A stretch of 64,000 nt of DNA from Paenibacillus sp. J2TS4. GTDB lineage: Bacteria; Bacillota; Bacilli; Paenibacillales; NBRC-103111. Below the pieces are notes generated by a model. That model was given only the letters and a program-made list of their open reading frames with translations, had not been told where the DNA came from and searched no databases. The translations under genes were made by a program, and so were the position numbers. Shown here piece by piece: positions 61,175 through 64,000 of this stretch. How positions within the stretch are numbered: position 1 is the stretch's first letter; each line of letters opens with the position of its first letter. Where the stretch lies: contig NZ_BOSH01000005.1 in the NCBI RefSeq assembly GCF_018403245.1, positions 186,001-250,000 on the forward strand, given 5' to 3'.

Positions 61175-63571
61175 CTACTCCTCAATTCTAAGACTCTTAG
61201 CTAAATCCGCATGCTGCTGGTCGAGTTGAATTTTTACTTTCCCTTGTCGCCGTTTTTCTCGCCAGATTCGTAACTCCTCCTCGGTCTCCAGTCTCAGCTC
61301 AGCGATTTCTCGTGCTCGGTCAAACATATATTTCGTCGTATATAGAACTCTATAGATTCCATGCCCACCGGGAATGATTGGCTCTGGCCGCTTGAGCCAT
61401 TCTTCAACGGTAAAAACCACGTACAACTCGTCATCCTTCCCTCGGCTAGAAGAGATTTCCTTAATCTCTTTGCGCGGAATGACTTTCCAGTCCAATATTT
61501 TCCCATAATACGATACCCCTACTTCTCCATGGTTACCGAACAAAGTAATGGATTGATAAAGGCCTATATATTCCAACTGCGTCAATACTTTATGATCTCG
61601 AATATTGCCCAAGGGAGTATGGTAGAATCGGTGCCTTAAAGCAATTTGGAGCTGTTCCTTCTTACTTAAGGAGCCTAACAACACGTTCTTACCAGAAAGC
61701 TTGTTCACATAATACTCTTGCGTCCCCCTTGGTCTCGTTGACCGTTCATAGGCTTTTTCTGGACTATCCCAAATGATCTCATCCAAGAAATTTTCCATCA
61801 AGGTGGTCGAGTCAGGTAGAAACGGAAACGCCCCGATATTCACGAGCTCAATACTTTTGTAGAAACGATGTTCCTTAAATCGGCCTTCATCATGATAAGG
61901 AAAGAGAACATACGCCCCAAACATGCTTCTTTCATATTCTTGATCGTTACTCCCCGTATAATGAATGGCATCCCGATAACGGTGCATCGTATTAATGTCT
62001 TCTTCCTCAGGACCAGGTGCCCTGTACTTTTCATAATAAGGTGTGCCTTCATAAGCAGGATTAATCCTATATTTAGCATCGAAAATGTACTTATACTCTG
62101 CTCCCGAATCCCGTTTTTTTAACGTAAGTACGTTATCTGGCTTTTGACTAAGGGTGGGACTACGATCCCCTTTGGGGAGAGCATTGTAATACAAAGTGAA
62201 CTCTTCCCCATTTTGCGGGTTGCGATACGTCATTTTCGCCTTCTGGGTTTTATCTAAGGTAACAAACAACCCTTGCCTATTAACTTTTATAATGTCTTGT
62301 TTGAGGAGTTCGTATTTCTTACTTAATAATTGATTGATCTTAAGAAAACACCAGTATTCGTATAATTGGGCCAAATCCTTCATAGATAAGCGAAAAAGAT
62401 CACTCTGAATAGACAACCCTTTCATCAGCATAAGGTAGCAGCGATAAACCTCCCGGTACCCCGGGGCCATCTGTAAAACTAAAGAAATCGACATTTGCCT
62501 AAGCTCGCCTACATTTAAGAAATCATATCTTAGCACCCGCTGAAGCTGAGTTTGCATCCATTGGATTTTGTCGATGACATGCGGATCTGAATTACGTTTA
62601 AGCTGGGTTAATCGAAGCTTCATGTCTTTAAGCTTCTGTTGTGTTCGTGTTAAGACATAGTTGACGAAGCGATTCTCCGGCACATCATAGCTGATCTGCC
62701 GCTTACTCTCTAACAATCTACTAGGAGTATAATCCTTGCCATTAATCGTAAGAATCCCCTTCGTACTCTCTTGCAGAAGGTGTGCTCGCTTCTGCAAGTA
62801 AGCTAAGGTATCTTTGCCCACACTTTTGACTCTAGCTGCATCCACCACCCTATGTTCCGCTTGAAGCTTGACATGGGGAGCGGTCTTAATTCGCTCTACT
62901 GCTTCAACTAGTTGATTAAAGACATGCTGCAAAATAGTAAAGTACTCCGTTAAACTCTGATGATTCGTTTCTTTAAGTCCCGTCATATGATATGTTTTGC
63001 GCAGAAAGTCAAAAGAAAGGTTATAGACCTGTTCATTAACGTCCTGTAGGATGCGCTGATAATCTTTTTTGTAGTCCATCTTGGATGGAAACACTTCAAT
63101 TTGTAGGCTAAAGACAGGTTGTCCCCCCAGCCTAAGAACTAGCTCCGAATAACCAATCTCATTACGAAAATTTAGGATTCCGGATAATATTCGCTTTCCC
63201 AGTGGCTTGATCGCTTGCCGCAAGTTAAGATTATCGTGGTAAAAGGTTAGCGGTATGTCCTCCTTCTTCTCGACAACGAATTCATAAGACTGCGTTTCAA
63301 AAAATAGCGGAGATCCTCCCTGCCCTTCCTCCCAGCTAACCATGTCCCCTCGCTCTGGAGAGAACACCCAAATAGATTGGACTTCCAATGTTTGCCCATA
63401 AGAAAAATGAATGGGAGCGTCCACCCATTCATTCTGTTCATTTCTGTGAAGGTTCAAGGCATCTACGGTTGGATGAAACGGCTTCCCCTGAATATATAAA
63501 TTAAATAAATTCGTCTCAACTCGAATCAGTTCTATAGGCTGACTAAGAGAGCCAGTATGAGGTGAAGCCAT
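61175..63571 (-). CDS. DUF2357 / PD-(D/E)XK nuclease, McrC-like
   Basis: A 798-residue protein of the restriction-endonuclease-like family with an N-terminal DUF2357 region (about 1-330, containing SKRQISYDVPENRFVNYVLT) and a C-terminal nuclease domain. The nuclease core shows TLYYNALPKGDRSP, then DSGAEYKYIFDAKYRINPAY with the D-X-K signature, followed by MHRYRDAIHY. GGAGGT precedes ATG 63571. It overlaps the end of an AAA+ gene by 29 bp. The pair corresponds to a McrB/McrC-type modification-dependent or DNA-end-sensing defence system. Confidence 0.85.
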   Translation of the reverse strand: MASPHTGSLSQPIELIRVETNLFNLYIQGKPFHPTVDALNLHRNEQNEWVDAPIHFSYGQTLEVQSIWVFSPERGDMVSWEEGQGGSPLFFETQSYEFVVEKKEDIPLTFYHDNLNLRQAIKPLGKRILSGILNFRNEIGYSELVLRLGGQPVFSLQIEVFPSKMDYKKDYQRILQDVNEQVYNLSFDFLRKTYHMTGLKETNHQSLTEYFTILQHVFNQLVEAVERIKTAPHVKLQAEHRVVDAARVKSVGKDTLAYLQKRAHLLQESTKGILTINGKDYTPSRLLESKRQISYDVPENRFVNYVLTRTQQKLKDMKLRLTQLKRNSDPHVIDKIQWMQTQLQRVLRYDFLNVGELRQMSISLVLQMAPGYREVYRCYLMLMKGLSIQSDLFRLSMKDLAQLYEYWCFLKINQLLSKKYELLKQDIIKVNRQGLFVTLDKTQKAKMTYRNPQNGEEFTLYYNALPKGDRSPTLSQKPDNVLTLKKRDSGAEYKYIFDAKYRINPAYEGTPYYEKYRAPGPEEEDINTMHRYRDAIHYTGSNDQEYERSMFGAYVLFPYHDEGRFKEHRFYKSIELVNIGAFPFLPDSTTLMENFLDEIIWDSPEKAYERSTRPRGTQEYYVNKLSGKNVLLGSLSKKEQLQIALRHRFYHTPLGNIRDHKVLTQLEYIGLYQSITLFGNHGEVGVSYYGKILDWKVIPRKEIKEISSSRGKDDELYVVFTVEEWLKRPEPIIPGGHGIYRVLYTTKYMFDRAREIAELRLETEEELRIWREKRRQGKVKIQLDQQHADLAKSLRIEE

Positions 63572-64000
63572 CTTCTTCTAACCTCCGAATCATATAAGCA
63601 AGCTTCTTCATGCTCACGGGATATTTCGCTTTCTCTTTCATAATAGTTGACGAATATAGCTCGGTGGCATCCTCCATGAAGTCCTTAATGGGGATTTTGT
63701 TGCCGATGGTTAATTGAGCTAGTTGTAACAAAGCTCTTTTGACGGATGTACTACTTCCCTGAATTCTTGGCAAAATCTTTTGCAATAGCTGGAGATCGAA
63801 TGCTTCCTCAGTCTTCAATAGCTGGAATCGCTCATTATAAATCATATAGAAGCTAATAGAGTCCCTTATACGGAAACCAATGTGACAATGAATAGGTTCC
63901 AAGATATCGTTAATGAGACCCAATAATTCCGTCGTCTGCCTTACTAACTGGGAGTACTCATCATATATGTCAATGAGTTGCAGATAGTCGCTCCTTAAGA
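63543..64000 (-). CDS. McrB-like AAA+ protein (C-terminal part, runs off window)
   Basis: The frame is open from the window edge to the stop at 63543 (about 152 codons). The visible part matches the end of McrB-type GTPase/ATPase modules: HIGFRIRDSISFYMIYNERF, EAFDLQLLQKILPRIQGSSTS and a helical tail (YPVSMKKLAYMIRRLEEDGF). The P-loop lies outside. It is translationally linked to the DUF2357 nuclease and would be its motor partner. Confidence 0.8.
   Translation of the reverse strand, partial: LRSDYLQLIDIYDEYSQLVRQTTELLGLINDILEPIHCHIGFRIRDSISFYMIYNERFQLLKTEEAFDLQLLQKILPRIQGSSTSVKRALLQLAQLTIGNKIPIKDFMEDATELYSSTIMKEKAKYPVSMKKLAYMIRRLEEDGFTSYWLS

Overview
The window looks like a chromosomal segment of a Paenibacillus or close relative. 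The evidence is several LplB/LplC-type sugar importers with large lipoprotein binding proteins, a YesM/YesN-type two-component pair, a fused CydDC exporter, strong AGGAGG ribosome-binding sites with frequent GTG/TTG starts, and many decayed insertion sequences. No rRNA or intact tRNA was found, so the genus is an inference.

Left part (1-25 kb): the minus-strand operon cydA-cydB-cydDC (1-5277) has an Fnr/Rex-type operator and encodes a bd oxidase plus its assembly exporter. It is followed by accessory genes: a TetR regulator with a probable target gene, an RlmA/TlrB-type rRNA methyltransferase, an MFS exporter with a divergent WYL regulator, a creatininase-like protein, a HAD phosphatase, a VOC protein, an orphan Phd/YefM antitoxin, a MerR/membrane protein pair, an SRPBCC protein, a three-gene XRE-AbrB/ABC-2 operon, and a DrrA-DrrB-UvrA-like self-resistance operon divergent from a regulator with two MerR domains. 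A roughly 197-bp MITE-like repeat occurs at 6046-6241 and 16658-16854, and a fragment of it lies at 39242-39277.

Middle (25-46 kb): two minus-strand carbohydrate-uptake loci. The first (25715-32237) has a GntR/UTRA regulator, lipoprotein binding protein, two permeases and a discoidin-PHP metallohydrolase. The second (35696-43871) has a YesM/YesN-like kinase and regulator, LplB/LplC permeases, lipoprotein, a TIM-barrel isomerase and a propeller-like protein. Between them are an AT-rich SWIM-SNF2 helicase, a truncated response regulator and a Uma2 nuclease. An MscS channel follows.

Right part (46-64 kb): mobile and defence island. A 3.49-kb element (46600-50090) has mirror-image ends, each carrying four AGAGCCA boxes at 22/22/21-bp spacing behind a 10-bp inverted repeat beginning TG. 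It is flanked by ATTA and splits a small gene whose frame is restored when the element is removed. It carries an extra UppS, a frameshifted histidine phosphatase and a decayed IS110, but no transposase of its own. A decayed IS66 (50804-53269) follows. Next comes the most interesting locus: a UG/Abi-like reverse transcriptase (54705-56084) with a structured, gene-free leader, followed by a YaaC-like gene interrupted by one in-frame TAG. Beyond it are an SF2 helicase abutting a 107-aa protein, a possible SUKH protein, and a McrB-like/DUF2357-nuclease/membrane-protein operon that leaves the window on the right.
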